Source: Promicromonospora sp. AC04
GTDB taxonomy: Bacteria; Actinomycetota; Actinomycetes; Actinomycetales; Cellulomonadaceae
Direction: 5' to 3'
Assembly: GCF_003058225.1 (NCBI RefSeq)
Contig: NZ_QBUG01000002.1
Span: 434,001 to 498,000, forward strand
DNA length: 64,000 bases
The translations under genes and the position numbers were made by a program. Shown here in pieces: positions 55,154 to 64,000 of this stretch. Each line of letters starts with the position of its first letter. The stretch's first letter is position 1. A model generated the notes under the pieces. It was not told the origin of the DNA and did no database searches. It saw only the letters and a program-made list of their open reading frames with translations.

Positions 55154-56041
55154 TCAGTCGAGCGCTACCGGCTTCACGCCGAGGACACCGAGGCGCTCCG
55201 CTCCCCCGTCGACCGCCGTCAGCACGACTATGCCGTCCTCCATGACCGCCGTCGAGTGCTCCCAGTGCGCCGCACGGGACCCGTCGACGGTGACCACCGT
55301 CCAGTCGTCCTCCAGGACGCTGGTGTCGGACCCGCCGCGCGTGATCATCGGCTCGATGGCGAGGCACATCCCGGACCGCAGCCGCGGGCCTGATCCCGAT
55401 GTCCGGTAGTTGTGCACGTCGGGCGGCTGGTGCATGGCGCTGCCGATGCCGTGCCCGACGTACTCCTCGACGATGCCGTACTCGACGCCCTGGAACTCGC
55501 CCGCCAGCTCGACGGCGGCCTCCACGGCCTCACCAACGGCGTTCAGCCGCTTGGCGGACGCCAGGGTCGCGATACCCGCCCACATGGCGGCCTCCGTCGC
55601 CCGGACGAGCGCGACGTCGGCGAGGTCCGCGCCCGCGGCGACCAGGTCGCCGTCGGGCAGGGTGTGGTCCAGGGCGCCCTCGGCGCCCAGGACGAACGAG
55701 ATGGCCGAGTCGCCGTGCCAGCCCTCGATGATCGCGCCGCAGTCGATCGAGACGAGGTCACCCGCGGCGAGCACCCGGCTGCCCGGGATGCCGTGGATGA
55801 CCTCGTCGTTGACCGATGTGCAGATGACCGCCGGGAAGCCCTGGTAGCCCAGGAACGACGGCGTCGCGCCGGCGGCGTCGATGGTCCTCGCGGCGATCGC
55901 GTCCAGGTCGGCGGTGGTCAGGCCGGGCCGGGCGGCCGCACGGACCGCGGCGAGGGTGTCTGCGACCACCAGACCGGCGCGCCGCATGTGGCGCACCTGG
56001 TCCGGCGTCTTGTACTCGATCCGCTCCCGGCCGAAGACCAA
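55154..56041 (-). CDS. map: Methionine aminopeptidase, type I
   Basis: Map removes the initiator methionine from new proteins. The 295-residue protein has IEYKTPDQVRHMRRAG at the start and all five metal ligands: Asp in SIDCGA, Asp in GWHGDSA, His in GHGIGSAMH, Glu in AIEPMI and Glu in HWEHSTAV. The start is a TTG at 56041, three bases past the adk stop; no ATG or GTG lies in frame upstream of the first conserved residues. It is coupled to adk. Confidence 0.95.
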   Translation of the reverse strand: MVFGRERIEYKTPDQVRHMRRAGLVVADTLAAVRAAARPGLTTADLDAIAARTIDAAGATPSFLGYQGFPAVICTSVNDEVIHGIPGSRVLAAGDLVSIDCGAIIEGWHGDSAISFVLGAEGALDHTLPDGDLVAAGADLADVALVRATEAAMWAGIATLASAKRLNAVGEAVEAAVELAGEFQGVEYGIVEEYVGHGIGSAMHQPPDVHNYRTSGSGPRLRSGMCLAIEPMITRGGSDTSVLEDDWTVVTVDGSRAAHWEHSTAVMEDGIVVLTAVDGGAERLGVLGVKPVALD

Positions 56042-56044
56042 GAG

Positions 56045-56686
56045 TCAGCCCAGCTGGGTCGCGAGCGAAGCCACGATGCGGTCGGTGACCTCGGCGATCT
56101 CGCCGAGCCCGTCGACCTGCACCAGCAGGTTGCGCTCCCCGTAGGCCGCGGTCAGCGGGGCCGTCTGCTCCGCGTAGATGTCGAGGCGCCGGGTGATGGC
56201 TTCCTCGGTGTCGTCGTCCCGTCCCTCTACCTCGGCGCGCTTCGCGATGCGGCTCAGGAGCTCGGCGCGGTCCGCCGTCAGCTCGATGACGCCGTCCAGC
56301 TCCCAGCCGAGGCCGGCGAGGATCCCGTCGAGCTCCGCCACCTGGGCGGCGTTGCGCGGGTACCCGTCGAGGATGAAGCCCTGCTTGACGTCGGGCTCCG
56401 CGAGGCGGTCGCGGACCATGTCGTTGGTGACCTCGTCCGGGACCAGGTCACCCTTGTTCGTGTACTCCTGCGCAAGCTTGCCCAGCTCGGTCTCCCCCGC
56501 GATGTTCGTGCGGAAGATGTCGCCCGTCGAGATCGGGACGATCCCGAAGACCTCAGCGAGGCGGGCTGCCTGCGTGCCCTTTCCCGCACCCTGCGGACCC
56601 ATGATGACCAGGCGCGTGACCTGGCCCTCCTGGTCCGGACGAGCGTGCAGCTCGCGGCGAGAGGTGGTGTTGGGAGTCTGGCTCAA
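56045..56686 (-). CDS. adk: Adenylate kinase
   Basis: Adk interconverts ATP plus AMP and two ADP. The 213-residue protein has the P-loop IMGPQGAGKGTQAARLA, STGDIFRTNI, and GFILDGYPRNAAQV (AMP and lid regions); the lid is the short, zinc-less type. The start is a TTG at 56686 overlapping the secY stop (TTGA), which adds about 22 residues before the usual N-terminus; no ATG or GTG lies nearer the P-loop in frame except inside it. It is coupled to secY and followed closely by map. Confidence 0.93.
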   Translation of the reverse strand: MSQTPNTTSRRELHARPDQEGQVTRLVIMGPQGAGKGTQAARLAEVFGIVPISTGDIFRTNIAGETELGKLAQEYTNKGDLVPDEVTNDMVRDRLAEPDVKQGFILDGYPRNAAQVAELDGILAGLGWELDGVIELTADRAELLSRIAKRAEVEGRDDDTEEAITRRLDIYAEQTAPLTAAYGERNLLVQVDGLGEIAEVTDRIVASLATQLG

Positions 56687-57984
56687 CGGAGGAATCCTTC
56701 GTAGTGGCGCTGCTGCAGCTGGGAGTCGATCTGCTTGACCGTCTCCAGCCCGACGCCGACCACGATGAGGATCGAGCTACCGCCGAAGGGCAGGTTGGTG
56801 CTGACGCCCAGGAAGACGAGCACCAGCGTCGGGATCAGCGCGATCAGCGCGAGGTACAGGGAACCGGCGGAGGTGATCCGGGTGATCACGAAGTCGAGGT
56901 ACTCCGCCGTGGGGCGGCCGGCACGGATGCCGGGGATGAAGCCGCCGTACTTCTTCATGTTGTCCGCGACCTCGTCCGGGTTGAACGTGATCGAGGTGTA
57001 GAAGAAGCAGAAGAAGATGATCATCAGCGTGTACACCGCGATGTACAGCGGCGACGACTGCTGGACCAGGTTGTTGGAGATCCAGATGACCCACTCGGAC
57101 GTCTGGTCGCCGAACTGCGCGAGCAGGCCCGGGATGGCGAGGATCGACGCCGCGAAGATCACGGGGATCACGCCGGACATGTTGATCTTGATCGGGATGT
57201 ACGTGCTGGTGCCGCCGTACATGCGGCGGCCGACCATGCGCTTCGCGTACTGCACCGGGATGCGGCGCTGCGACTGCTCGACGAACACCACGAGGCCGAT
57301 CACCAGGATGATGACCAGGATCATGATGGTGAAGTTCACGACGCCGTTGGCGCCACCGGCGATCGACCACAGCGACGTCGGGAAGCTCGCGGCGATCGAC
57401 GTGAAGATCAGGAGCGACATGCCGTTGCCGACGCCGCGCTCGGTGATCAGCTCGCCGAGCCACATGACGAGGCCGGTGCCGGCGGTCATGGTGATGACCA
57501 TGAAGATCGAGGTCAGGATGGTGTCGTCCGCGATCACCTCGGTCGCCACGGTGCAGCCCTGGAAGAGCAGGCCCTGGCGCGCCGTCGTGATGACAGTGGT
57601 GGACTGCAGGATCGCGAGGGCGATCGTCAGGTAGCGCGTGTACTGGGTCAGCTTGGTCTGGCCCGACTGACCCTCCTTGTGCAGGGCCTCGAAGCGAGGG
57701 ATGACCACGCGAAGCAGCTGCACGATGATACTCGCCGTGATGTACGGCATGATCCCGAGGGCGAAGATCGACAGCTGCAGCAGTGCGCCGCCGCTGAAGA
57801 CGTTGATCAGGCCGAGCAGAGTGTTCTCTCCCTGCTCACCGATACATTGCTGCACGTTCTGATAGTCCACACCGGGAGTCGGGATGAACGACCCGAGCCG
57901 GAAGATCGCCATGATCGCGATCGTGAACAGCAGCTTGCGCCGCAGGTCTGGCGTCCGGAAAGCCCGGCCGAAAGCGCTGAGCAC
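56683..57984 (-). CDS. secY: Preprotein translocase subunit SecY
   Basis: SecY forms the protein-conducting channel with SecE and SecG. The 433-residue protein has ten hydrophobic segments, the N-terminal RTPDLRRKLLFTIAIMAIFRLGSFIPTPGV, SIFALGIMPYITASIIVQLL (plug and helix 2 region) and MSGVIPVIFAASIL, with the C-terminal VETVKQ-like cytoplasmic helix. The GTG at 57984 has GGAGGATAGG upstream. It is separated from rplO by 214 bases and a terminator, so secY-adk-map probably has its own promoter. Confidence 0.98.
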   Translation of the reverse strand: MLSAFGRAFRTPDLRRKLLFTIAIMAIFRLGSFIPTPGVDYQNVQQCIGEQGENTLLGLINVFSGGALLQLSIFALGIMPYITASIIVQLLRVVIPRFEALHKEGQSGQTKLTQYTRYLTIALAILQSTTVITTARQGLLFQGCTVATEVIADDTILTSIFMVITMTAGTGLVMWLGELITERGVGNGMSLLIFTSIAASFPTSLWSIAGGANGVVNFTIMILVIILVIGLVVFVEQSQRRIPVQYAKRMVGRRMYGGTSTYIPIKINMSGVIPVIFAASILAIPGLLAQFGDQTSEWVIWISNNLVQQSSPLYIAVYTLMIIFFCFFYTSITFNPDEVADNMKKYGGFIPGIRAGRPTAEYLDFVITRITSAGSLYLALIALIPTLVLVFLGVSTNLPFGGSSILIVVGVGLETVKQIDSQLQQRHYEGFLR

Positions 57985-58090
57985 CCTATCCTCCTGGCCC
58001 GCCGTTGCGGGATCTCGTGTCGTCGGCAGGACGCCGGCGAGGTGTGTCGAACGTGGGCCAGACCACAACGGTGCGGCCAGACCGTGTCGG

Positions 58091-58096
58091 ATTCTA
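58091..58096 (-). promoter_or_regulatory. Possible -10 (TAGAAT) for secY-adk-map
   Basis: TAGAAT lies on the minus strand 107 bases upstream of the secY start. No good -35 is visible, so this is tentative. Confidence 0.35.
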
Positions 58097-58154
58097 CGTT
58101 GCTCACGGGGTCCGGTGGACCACGTTTCGCTCCGGGAATACTCAAGAGAGCACA

Positions 58155-58189
58155 CAGGGCCGGCCGCGCATCACGCGCCGCCGGCCCTG
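58155..58189 (-). terminator. Hairpin terminator after rplO
   Basis: Perfect 10-base arms (with extra inner CGCG pairs) lie 10 bases past the rplO stop. It separates the spc operon from secY. Confidence 0.65.
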
Positions 58190-58198
58190 CCAGCTGTC

Positions 58199-58651
58199 TC
58201 AGGCCTCCGAGACCGTACCGCCGGCCGCCAGGATCTTCTCCTTGGCGGACGTCGAGACGCGGTCGACCGCGATCTCGAGCTTGACGGTGATCTCGCCGTT
58301 GCCGAGCACCTTCACGGGCTGGCCCTTGCGGACCGCACCCTTCGCGACGAGGTCCTCGACGGTGACGGAGCCACCCTCGGGGAACAGCGCGGAAAGCTTG
58401 TCCAGGTTCACGACCTGGAACTCGACGCGGAACGGGTTCTTGAACCCACGCAGCTTCGGGAGGCGCATGTGCAGAGGCACCTGCCCACCCTCGAAGCCTG
58501 CGGGCACCTGGTAACGAGACTTCGTACCCTTGGTACCACGACCTGCCGTCTTACCCTTCGAGCCCTCACCGCGACCCACACGGGTCTTCGCGGTCTTGGC
58601 GCCGGGGGCCGGACGGAGGTGGTGCATCTTCAGCGGCTTGTTGTCCGCCAT
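58199..58651 (-). CDS. rplO: 50S ribosomal protein L15
   Basis: L15 helps assemble the large subunit. The 150-residue protein has [39 protein letters not shown] and [19 protein letters not shown], all typical. The ATG at 58651 is chosen over a GTG at 58657 that overlaps rpmD. Last gene of the spc operon here. Confidence 0.97.
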   Translation of the reverse strand: MADNKPLKMHHLRPAPGAKTAKTRVGRGEGSKGKTAGRGTKGTKSRYQVPAGFEGGQVPLHMRLPKLRGFKNPFRVEFQVVNLDKLSALFPEGGSVTVEDLVAKGAVRKGQPVKVLGNGEITVKLEIAVDRVSTSAKEKILAAGGTVSEA

Positions 58652-58653
58652 GA

Positions 58654-58836
58654 TCACTCGACCTCCTCGACGGCGACGAGGTGCGCCACCGTCTTGACCA
58701 TGCCACGAATCTCCGCACGGTCCTCCTTCACGGCGGTGTCGCCGATCCGCTTGAGGCCGAGGGTTCGCAGCGTGTCACGCTGGTTCTGCTTGCCGCCGAT
58801 GGCGGACTTGGTCTGAGTCACCTTGAGTCGAGCCAT
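58654..58836 (-). CDS. rpmD: 50S ribosomal protein L30
   Basis: The 60-residue protein ([21 protein letters not shown] ... [14 protein letters not shown]) is a standard short L30. Its ATG overlaps the rpsE stop by one base (TGATG), and rplO follows closely. Confidence 0.97.
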   Translation of the reverse strand: MARLKVTQTKSAIGGKQNQRDTLRTLGLKRIGDTAVKEDRAEIRGMVKTVAHLVAVEEVE

Positions 58837-59492
58837 CACGCACCCGCCTTTGCAGTCGACTCGGCACGACCGGCGGCCTGCGCGCGGAGCAGCGCGGCCG
58901 GGGCCACGTCCTCGAGCGGGAGCCCACGACGAGCGGCAACAGCAGCCGGCTCCTCGAGGCCCTGCAGGGCCGCGACCGTGGCGTGCACGATGTTGATCGC
59001 GTTCGACGAACCGAGCGACTTGCTCAGCACGTCGTGGATGCCGGCGCACTCCAGCACGGCGCGCACCGGACCACCGGCGATAACACCGGTACCCGGCGAA
59101 GCCGGACGCAGGAACACGACGCCGGCAGCGGCCTCACCCTGGATGGGGTGCGGGATGGTGCCCTGGATGCGAGGAACGCGGAAGAAGCTCTTCTTCGCCT
59201 CCTCGACACCCTTGGCGATCGCCGCGGGCACTTCCTTGGCCTTGCCGTAGCCGACACCGACGGTGCCGTCACCGTCGCCCACCACGACGAGCGCGGTGAA
59301 GCTGAAGCGACGGCCGCCCTTGACGACCTTGGCGACGCGGTTGATGGAGACGACCTTCTCGACGAAGGCGCTCTTCTCCTCGCGCCCTCCACGACGGTCG
59401 TCGCGACGTCCGCCACCACGGCGGCCGTCGTTACGGTCCTTGTTCTCGGTGGCGGCACCCTGGGGGGCGCCGCTGCGCTGCCCTGCAGCCAT
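58836..59492 (-). CDS. rpsE: 30S ribosomal protein S5
   Basis: S5 contributes to decoding accuracy. The 218-residue protein has a core from [42 protein letters not shown] to [13 protein letters not shown]. The first 40 residues are an Arg/Gly/Asp-rich extension and the end is an Ala-rich tail, both longer than in E. coli but usual in Actinobacteria. It starts at an ATG 31 bases after rplR. Confidence 0.98.
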   Translation of the reverse strand: MAAGQRSGAPQGAATENKDRNDGRRGGGRRDDRRGGREEKSAFVEKVVSINRVAKVVKGGRRFSFTALVVVGDGDGTVGVGYGKAKEVPAAIAKGVEEAKKSFFRVPRIQGTIPHPIQGEAAAGVVFLRPASPGTGVIAGGPVRAVLECAGIHDVLSKSLGSSNAINIVHATVAALQGLEEPAAVAARRGLPLEDVAPAALLRAQAAGRAESTAKAGA

Positions 59493-59523
59493 CAGAGAGT
59501 CCTCTTCTTCCGTGCGTTGGTCA

Positions 59524-59895
59524 TCACAGGGCCAGACCGCCCTCGCGGGCGCCGTCAGCCACAGCAGCGACGCGACCGTGGTACTTGTTGCCGCCGCGGT
59601 CGAACACGACGGTGTCGACGCCGACAGCCTTGGCACGCTCGGCGACGAGCTCGCCGACCTTGCGGGCCTTGGCCGTCTTGTCGCCGTCGAACGCACGCAG
59701 GTCGGCCTCGAGGGTCGACGCCGAGGCGACGGTCTTGCCCACGCTGTCGTCCACGACCTGCGCCACCATGTGGCGCGAGGAACGGGTGACGACCAGACGC
59801 GGACGAACGGCGGTGCCGGTGATCTTCTTGCGCAGGCGCAGGTGACGGCGCTGGCGAGCGACGGACTTGCCCTTGCCCAGGATCTTGATAGCCAT
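59524..59895 (-). CDS. rplR: 50S ribosomal protein L18
   Basis: L18 binds 5S rRNA. The 123-residue protein has [38 protein letters not shown] and [19 protein letters not shown]. The ATG at 59895 is chosen; a GTG at 59901 overlapping the rplF stop would add two residues. Confidence 0.97.
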   Translation of the reverse strand: MAIKILGKGKSVARQRRHLRLRKKITGTAVRPRLVVTRSSRHMVAQVVDDSVGKTVASASTLEADLRAFDGDKTAKARKVGELVAERAKAVGVDTVVFDRGGNKYHGRVAAVADGAREGGLAL

Positions 59896-59897
59896 CG

Positions 59898-60434
59898 TCA
59901 CTTACCAGCCTTTCCGACCTTGCGGCGGACGTTCTCGCCGGCGTAGCGCACGCCCTTGCCCTTGTAGGGCTCGGGCTTGCGGATCTTGCGAATGTTCGCT
60001 GCGACCTCGCCGACCTGCTGCTTGTCGATGCCCGAGACCGAGAACTTGGTGGGGCTCTCGACAGCGAACGTGACACCAGCGGGGGGCTCGATGACAACGG
60101 GGTGGCTGAAACCGAGCGCGAACTCGAGGCTCGAACCCTTCGCCACGACGCGGTAACCAGTACCGACGATCTCGAGCTTCTTCTCGTAGCCCTCGGTCAC
60201 GCCCGTGATCATGTTGGCGATCAGCGTGCGGGTGAGGCCGTGCAGCGCACGGGAGTTCCGCTCGTCGTCCGGACGGGACACCACGAGCTGGGCGTCCTCC
60301 TGGGCGACATTGATGGGTGCGGGCACGTTGTGCTCGAGAGAACCCTTGGGGCCCTTCACGGTCACGAGCGCGCCGCTGACAGTGATGTCCACGCCGGCTG
60401 GGACCGGAACGGGAAGCTTGCCGATTCGAGACAT
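59898..60434 (-). CDS. rplF: 50S ribosomal protein L6
   Basis: L6 lies near the factor-binding site. The 178-residue protein has [34 protein letters not shown] and the late signature [25 protein letters not shown]. It starts 22 bases after rpsH. Confidence 0.98.
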   Translation of the reverse strand: MSRIGKLPVPVPAGVDITVSGALVTVKGPKGSLEHNVPAPINVAQEDAQLVVSRPDDERNSRALHGLTRTLIANMITGVTEGYEKKLEIVGTGYRVVAKGSSLEFALGFSHPVVIEPPAGVTFAVESPTKFSVSGIDKQQVGEVAANIRKIRKPEPYKGKGVRYAGENVRRKVGKAGK

Positions 60435-60455
60435 TGGCGTTTTCTCCTTTCCGGA

Positions 60456-60854
60456 TTACCAGACGTAGGCGAGGACTTCGCCGCCGACGCCCTTGGCCTG
60501 TGCCTGACGGTCGGTCAGCAGGCCGGAGGACGTGGACAGGATCGCCACGCCCAGGCCGCCGAGGACCTTGGGCAGTTCGGTGGACTTGCGGTAGACGCGC
60601 AGGCCGGGCTTCGAGATCCGGCGCACGCCGGCAAGGGCGCGCTCCCGGTTCTGGCCGTACTTCAGCTCGAGCGTGAGGGACTTGCCCACCTGGGCGTCCT
60701 CCACGGACCAGCCGGCGATGTAGCCCTCGGCCTGCAGGATCTCAGCGATGTGCGTCTTCAGCTTCGACGACGGCATGGTGACCGTGTCGTGGTGCGCCGA
60801 GTTCGCGTTACGCAGACGGGTCAGCATGTCTGCGATCGGGTCGGTCATAGTCAT
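60456..60854 (-). CDS. rpsH: 30S ribosomal protein S8
   Basis: S8 binds 16S rRNA and in E. coli represses the spc operon. The 132-residue protein has [31 protein letters not shown] and [36 protein letters not shown] second ATG two codons later is also possible. Confidence 0.98.
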   Translation of the reverse strand: MTMTDPIADMLTRLRNANSAHHDTVTMPSSKLKTHIAEILQAEGYIAGWSVEDAQVGKSLTLELKYGQNRERALAGVRRISKPGLRVYRKSTELPKVLGGLGVAILSTSSGLLTDRQAQAKGVGGEVLAYVW

Positions 60855-60927
60855 CGGGCTCTTGCCCTTCCTCGCCGGGGTATCCGAACTGCCTCGTGTG
60901 GCTGGACGGACCTACGGCGTAGTTGTG

Positions 60928-61113
60928 TTACCAGCTGCTCTTGGTGACGCCGGGAAGCTCGCCGCGGTGGGCCATCTCCCGCACGCAGATGCGGCACAGG
61001 CCGAACTTGCGGTAGACGGAGTGCGGGCGACCGCACTTCTGGCACCGGGTGTAGGCGCGGACCGCGAACTTCGGCTTGGCGGCCGCCTTGTTGATCAGGG
61101 CCTTCTTCGCCAT
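60928..61113 (-). CDS. rpsN: 30S ribosomal protein S14, type Z (zinc form)
   Basis: The 61-residue protein has two CxxC pairs (CQKC and CRIC) that bind zinc, and ends [11 protein letters not shown]. This is the short zinc form, as is normal in the spc operon of Actinobacteria; the zinc-free paralogue, if any, is outside the window. Confidence 0.98.
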   Translation of the reverse strand: MAKKALINKAAAKPKFAVRAYTRCQKCGRPHSVYRKFGLCRICVREMAHRGELPGVTKSSW

Positions 61114-61114
61114 G

Positions 61115-61687
61115 TCAGTTCTCCTTGAAGGGGAAGCCGAGACGGCGCAGCAGAGAGCGGCCCTCGTCGTCGGTCGTCGCCGTCGTCACGACCGTGATGT
61201 CCATACCGCGGACCCGGTCGATCTTGTCCTGGTCGATCTCGTGGAACATCGACTGCTCCGTGAGACCGAAGGTGTAGTTGCCGTGGCCGTCGAACTGCTT
61301 GGGCGACAGGCCGCGGAAGTCGCGGATACGCGGCAGAGCGGTGGACAGCAGGCGGTCGAGGAACTCCCACATGCGGTCGCCGCGGAGCGTGACGTGCGCA
61401 CCGATCGGCATGCCCTCGCGCAGCTTGAACTGCGCGATGGACTTACGAGCCTTGGTGACCTGCGGCTTCTGACCGGTGATCGCCGAGAGGTCGCGGATCG
61501 CGCCCTCGATGAGCTTCGAGTCCTTGGCCGCGTCGCCGACACCCATGTTCACGACGATCTTCGTGAGACCGCCGGCCTGGTGCAGGTTCTTGTGGCCGAA
61601 CTCCTCGATCAGCGCCGAGAGGATCTCCTCGCGGTACTTCTGCTTGAGGCGCGGCTGGGCCGGGGCCTCGATGGTCGTCTCGGTCAT
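61115..61687 (-). CDS. rplE: 50S ribosomal protein L5
   Basis: L5 binds 5S rRNA and contacts P-site tRNA. The 190-residue protein has [49 protein letters not shown] and [28 protein letters not shown]. Its ATG overlaps the rplX stop (TGATG). Confidence 0.98.
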   Translation of the reverse strand: MTETTIEAPAQPRLKQKYREEILSALIEEFGHKNLHQAGGLTKIVVNMGVGDAAKDSKLIEGAIRDLSAITGQKPQVTKARKSIAQFKLREGMPIGAHVTLRGDRMWEFLDRLLSTALPRIRDFRGLSPKQFDGHGNYTFGLTEQSMFHEIDQDKIDRVRGMDITVVTTATTDDEGRSLLRRLGFPFKEN

Positions 61688-62028
61688 CAGATGTCCTTCC
61701 CGGAGCGCTTCGCAACGCGGATCCGGACGGTCTTGGTACGACCGTCGCGCTCCACCTGCTCGACTCGGTACCCGACGCGGGTGCCCTTCTTGGTCTCCGG
61801 GTCGACGATCATCACGTTGCTCACGTGGATCGGCGCCTCGACCGTCTCGATGCCACCGGTGCGGGTGCCGCGCTGCGACTGACCCACCTTGGTGTGCTTC
61901 GTGACTCGCTGAACACCCTCGACCACGAGGCGGTCGGAGTCCTTGAGGACCTCGAGCACGCGGCCGGTCTTGCCCTTGTCGCGACCCGAGATCACGATGA
62001 CCTGGTCGCCCTTCTTGATCTTCGCCAT
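61687..62028 (-). CDS. rplX: 50S ribosomal protein L24
   Basis: L24 starts large-subunit assembly. The 113-residue KOW protein begins [27 protein letters not shown] and has [10 protein letters not shown]. It lies 2 bases after rplN. Confidence 0.98.
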   Translation of the reverse strand: MAKIKKGDQVIVISGRDKGKTGRVLEVLKDSDRLVVEGVQRVTKHTKVGQSQRGTRTGGIETVEAPIHVSNVMIVDPETKKGTRVGYRVEQVERDGRTKTVRIRVAKRSGKDI

Positions 62029-62030
62029 GG

Positions 62031-62399
62031 TCAGAGCACCTCCGGAGCCAGCGAGATGATCTTCATGAACCGCTTGTCACGCAGCTCGCGACCCACCGGG
62101 CCGAAGATGCGGGTGCCGCGCGGCTCGCCGTCGGCCTTCAGGATGACGGCGGCGTTCTCGTCGAACTTGATGTAGGAACCGTCGGGACGGCGGCGCTCCT
62201 TGGCGGTCCGGACGACGACGGCCTTGATGACGTCGCCCTTCTTCACGTTGCCGCCCGGGATTGCGTCCTTGACGGTGGCGACAATGGTGTCGCCGATTCC
62301 GGCGTAGCGACGGCCGGAGCCACCGAGAACGCGGATGCAGAGAATCTCCTTGGCACCCGTGTTGTCGGCGACCCGAAGTCGCGACTCCTGCTGGATCAT
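62031..62399 (-). CDS. rplN: 50S ribosomal protein L14
   Basis: L14 forms an intersubunit bridge. The 122-residue protein has [19 protein letters not shown] and the signature [20 protein letters not shown], ending [11 protein letters not shown]. It is the first gene of the spc operon; the S10 operon terminator lies just upstream. Confidence 0.98.
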   Translation of the reverse strand: MIQQESRLRVADNTGAKEILCIRVLGGSGRRYAGIGDTIVATVKDAIPGGNVKKGDVIKAVVVRTAKERRRPDGSYIKFDENAAVILKADGEPRGTRIFGPVGRELRDKRFMKIISLAPEVL

Positions 62400-62479
62400 T
62401 TGAGTGAACTCCTGTCGTCGAACTGGTTCTCGCGCGGACTGTTTCCGGCGAGCCTGGCCGAACGGATAGTTGCTGTGCT

Positions 62480-62522
62480 GGCCGGGACGGCACGCGTACG
62501 TGTGTCACGCACCGTCCCAGCC
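62480..62522 (-). terminator. Hairpin between rpsQ and rplN (S10 operon terminator)
   Basis: Arms GGCcGGGACGG and CCGTCCCaGCC pair across 21 bases in the 136-base gap between rpsQ and rplN, where the S10 and spc operons meet in E. coli. Confidence 0.5.
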
Positions 62523-62535
62523 GGGATAGAAGTCC

Positions 62536-62826
62536 TTACTTGGCCTTCTCGAGGATCTCCACGAGCCGGAACCGCTTGGTAGCGGACAGCGGGCGGGTCT
62601 CCATGATGACGACCAGGTCGCCGATGCCGGCGCTGTTCTGCTCGTCGTGTGCCTTGACCTTCGTGGTGCGACGGATGACCTTGGCGTAGAGCGGGTGCTT
62701 AACCCGGTCCTCGACCTCGATCACGATGGTCTTGTCCATCTTGTCGCTCACCACGTAGCCACGGCGCACCTTACGCGTCGCGCGCTGGGCCTCGGGGGCC
62801 GCAGCGGCAGTCGTGTTGTCGCTCAT
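62536..62826 (-). CDS. rpsQ: 30S ribosomal protein S17
   Basis: The 96-residue OB-fold protein has [45 protein letters not shown]. An Ala-rich N-terminal stretch precedes it. The ATG at 62826 is chosen; a GTG at 62838 would overlap rpmC by eight bases. Confidence 0.97.
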   Translation of the reverse strand: MSDNTTAAAAPEAQRATRKVRRGYVVSDKMDKTIVIEVEDRVKHPLYAKVIRRTTKVKAHDEQNSAGIGDLVVIMETRPLSATKRFRLVEILEKAK

Positions 62827-62830
62827 TGCC

Positions 62831-63070
62831 TCACTCACTCACGCTCGGAGCCGTACGGATGCCGAGCTCGCGCTCACGCAGGATCGTGTAGATCCGGGCG
62901 ATGTCACGACGCACGGCCTTGAGACGACCGTGGCTCTCGAGCTGGCCGGTCGCCGACTGGAAGCGGAGGTTGAACAGCTCCTCCTTGGCTTCCTTCAGCT
63001 TGGCGACGAGAGCCTCGTCGTCCATGCCATCCAGGTCGATGGGGGCAAGCCCCTGCGTACCGATAGCCAT
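62831..63070 (-). CDS. rpmC: 50S ribosomal protein L29
   Basis: The 79-residue helical protein has [48 protein letters not shown], typical of L29. Its ATG overlaps the end of rplP (TGATG). Confidence 0.97.
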   Translation of the reverse strand: MAIGTQGLAPIDLDGMDDEALVAKLKEAKEELFNLRFQSATGQLESHGRLKAVRRDIARIYTILRERELGIRTAPSVSE

Positions 63071-63486
63071 CAGACACCACCCTCGCGCACCACGAAACGG
63101 CACTTCATCGGGAGCTTGTGCATCGCGCGGCGCATGGCCTCACGTGCAAGGGACTCGTCGACACCGGCCAGCTCGAAAAGGATCCGGCCCGGCTTGACGT
63201 TGGCGACCCACCACTCCGGCGAACCCTTACCGGAACCCATGCGGGTCTCGGCAGGCTTCTTCGTCAGCGGACGGTCCGGGTAGATGTTGATCCACACCTT
63301 GCCGCCACGCTTGATGTGGCGAGTCATTGCGATACGCGCCGCCTCGATCTGGCGGTTGGTGACGTACGCCGGCTCCAGAGCCTGGATGCCGAAGTCGCCG
63401 AACGCGATCTGGGTACCACCCTTGGCCGCACCGGAGCGCGACGGGTGGTGCTGCTTGCGGTGCTTGACCCTGCGCGGGATCAGCAT
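63070..63486 (-). CDS. rplP: 50S ribosomal protein L16
   Basis: L16 sits near the peptidyl-transferase centre. The 138-residue protein has [49 protein letters not shown] and [23 protein letters not shown]. It starts 2 bases after rpsC. Confidence 0.98.
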   Translation of the reverse strand: MLIPRRVKHRKQHHPSRSGAAKGGTQIAFGDFGIQALEPAYVTNRQIEAARIAMTRHIKRGGKVWINIYPDRPLTKKPAETRMGSGKGSPEWWVANVKPGRILFELAGVDESLAREAMRRAMHKLPMKCRFVVREGGV

Positions 63487-63488
63487 GG

Positions 63489-64000
63489 TCAGGCCTCCGT
63501 TCCGGTCTCTGCGGCCGGAGCAGCAGCTGCCTCCGCCGCGGGGGCGGACTCGGCGCTGCGCTCGGCCGGACGCTCGTTGCGACGACCGCCGCGACGCTCG
63601 CCGCCGCGCTCGCCACGCTCAGGACGCTCGCCACGGCCACGGCCCTGACGGGGCGCGGCTGCAGCCTGCTGAGCGGCGAACTCCTTCTCGGTGGTCTCGC
63701 CCTTGTAGATCCACACCTTCACGCCGATGCGGCCGAAGGTGGTGCGGGCCTCGTAGAAGCCGTAGTCGATGTACGCCCGGAGCGTGTGCAGGGGCACGCG
63801 GCCCTCGCGGTAGAACTCCGAACGGCTCATCTCGGCGCCGCCGAGGCGGCCGGAGACCTGCACGCGGATGCCCTTCGCGCCGGCACGCTGGGCGGACTGC
63901 ATGCCCTTGCGCATCGCACGACGGAACGAGACACGGCTGGCCAGCTGCTCGGCAATGCCCTGAGCAACGAGCTGCGCGTCGATCTCCGCGTTTTTGACCT
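63489..64000 (-). CDS. rpsC: 30S ribosomal protein S3, partial (N-terminus beyond the right edge)
   Basis: The visible C-terminal part has [57 protein letters not shown] and [23 protein letters not shown], the S3 C-terminal domain lining the mRNA entry. It ends with a tail of about 55 residues that is first Arg/Gly/Glu-rich ([17 protein letters not shown]) and then Ala/Glu-rich, longer than in E. coli. The frame is open at the right edge. Confidence 0.97.
   Translation of the reverse strand, partial: VKNAEIDAQLVAQGIAEQLASRVSFRRAMRKGMQSAQRAGAKGIRVQVSGRLGGAEMSRSEFYREGRVPLHTLRAYIDYGFYEARTTFGRIGVKVWIYKGETTEKEFAAQQAAAAPRQGRGRGERPERGERGGERRGGRRNERPAERSAESAPAAEAAAAPAAETGTEA

Overview
The window comes from a high-GC Gram-positive actinobacterium. 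Most genes are about 70% GC with G/C third positions and frequent GTG starts. WhiB3-type and MerR regulators, a second IMP dehydrogenase (GuaB3), an F420-dependent LLM oxidoreductase, a DUF5709 protein, a CIRCE element on groES and zinc-type S14 all fit. Gene order and the absence of rpsD from the alpha operon suggest Micrococcales, perhaps Promicromonosporaceae or Cellulomonadaceae. The family is an inference; the phylum is secure.

Layout. 1-3430: a lower-GC edge with an unknown ORF leaving the window on the left, a DUF4031-HD fusion, a DUF218 protein, an unknown protein and a DUF4442 hotdog protein. 3492-12078: succinate-semialdehyde dehydrogenase, GuaB3, an exonuclease, and GuaB, with a divergent pair of exported proteins between them (a RidA-like protein and a Tat flavin amine oxidase). 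12146-18840: a MerR/whiB3 divergent pair, groES, a THUMP-like methyltransferase coupled to a GCS2-type ligase, a nitroreductase and tsaD. 18856-24069: a sulfurtransferase and a Fic gene sit between tsaD and the rimI-tsaB-tsaE-alr cluster. 24122-34758: an RluA-type pseudouridine synthase, glutathione peroxidase, an acetyltransferase, a methyltransferase, a small membrane-anchored copper-amine-oxidase-like protein, a large cell-wall-anchored choice-of-anchor-G-like protein and a LuxR/AAA regulator. 35097-47281: nnr, an LLM oxidoreductase, acpS, a TnpB element, a hydrolase, MazG, glmS, coaA, dedA and glmM (NAD(P)HX repair, CoA/ACP activation and cell-wall amino sugars). 47496-64000: ribosomal and core genes: rplM-rpsI, truA, rplQ-rpoA, rpsK-rpsM-rpmJ-infA, map-adk-secY, then rplO back to rpsC, which leaves the window on the right.

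Regulation visible in the sequence. At least 16 genes carry a TANNNT hexamer ending 6 or 7 bases before the start codon and no Shine-Dalgarno sequence, the signature of leaderless transcripts. Other genes carry clear GGAGG-type sites. Full -35/-10 promoters with long leaders precede groES (with CIRCE over the -35), rplM and infA. Hairpin terminators separate many convergent pairs. Three of these, at 10447, 38031 and 49202, have unusually long stems of 29 to 42 bp.

The most interesting items are a compact copper amine oxidase that keeps the apparent active-site residues; an exported RidA beside an exported flavin oxidase; a tnpB cassette bounded by inverted repeats and abutting the acpS promoter; and the Fic gene in the tsa locus with a palindrome upstream. 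I found no rRNA, tRNA or CRISPR array.
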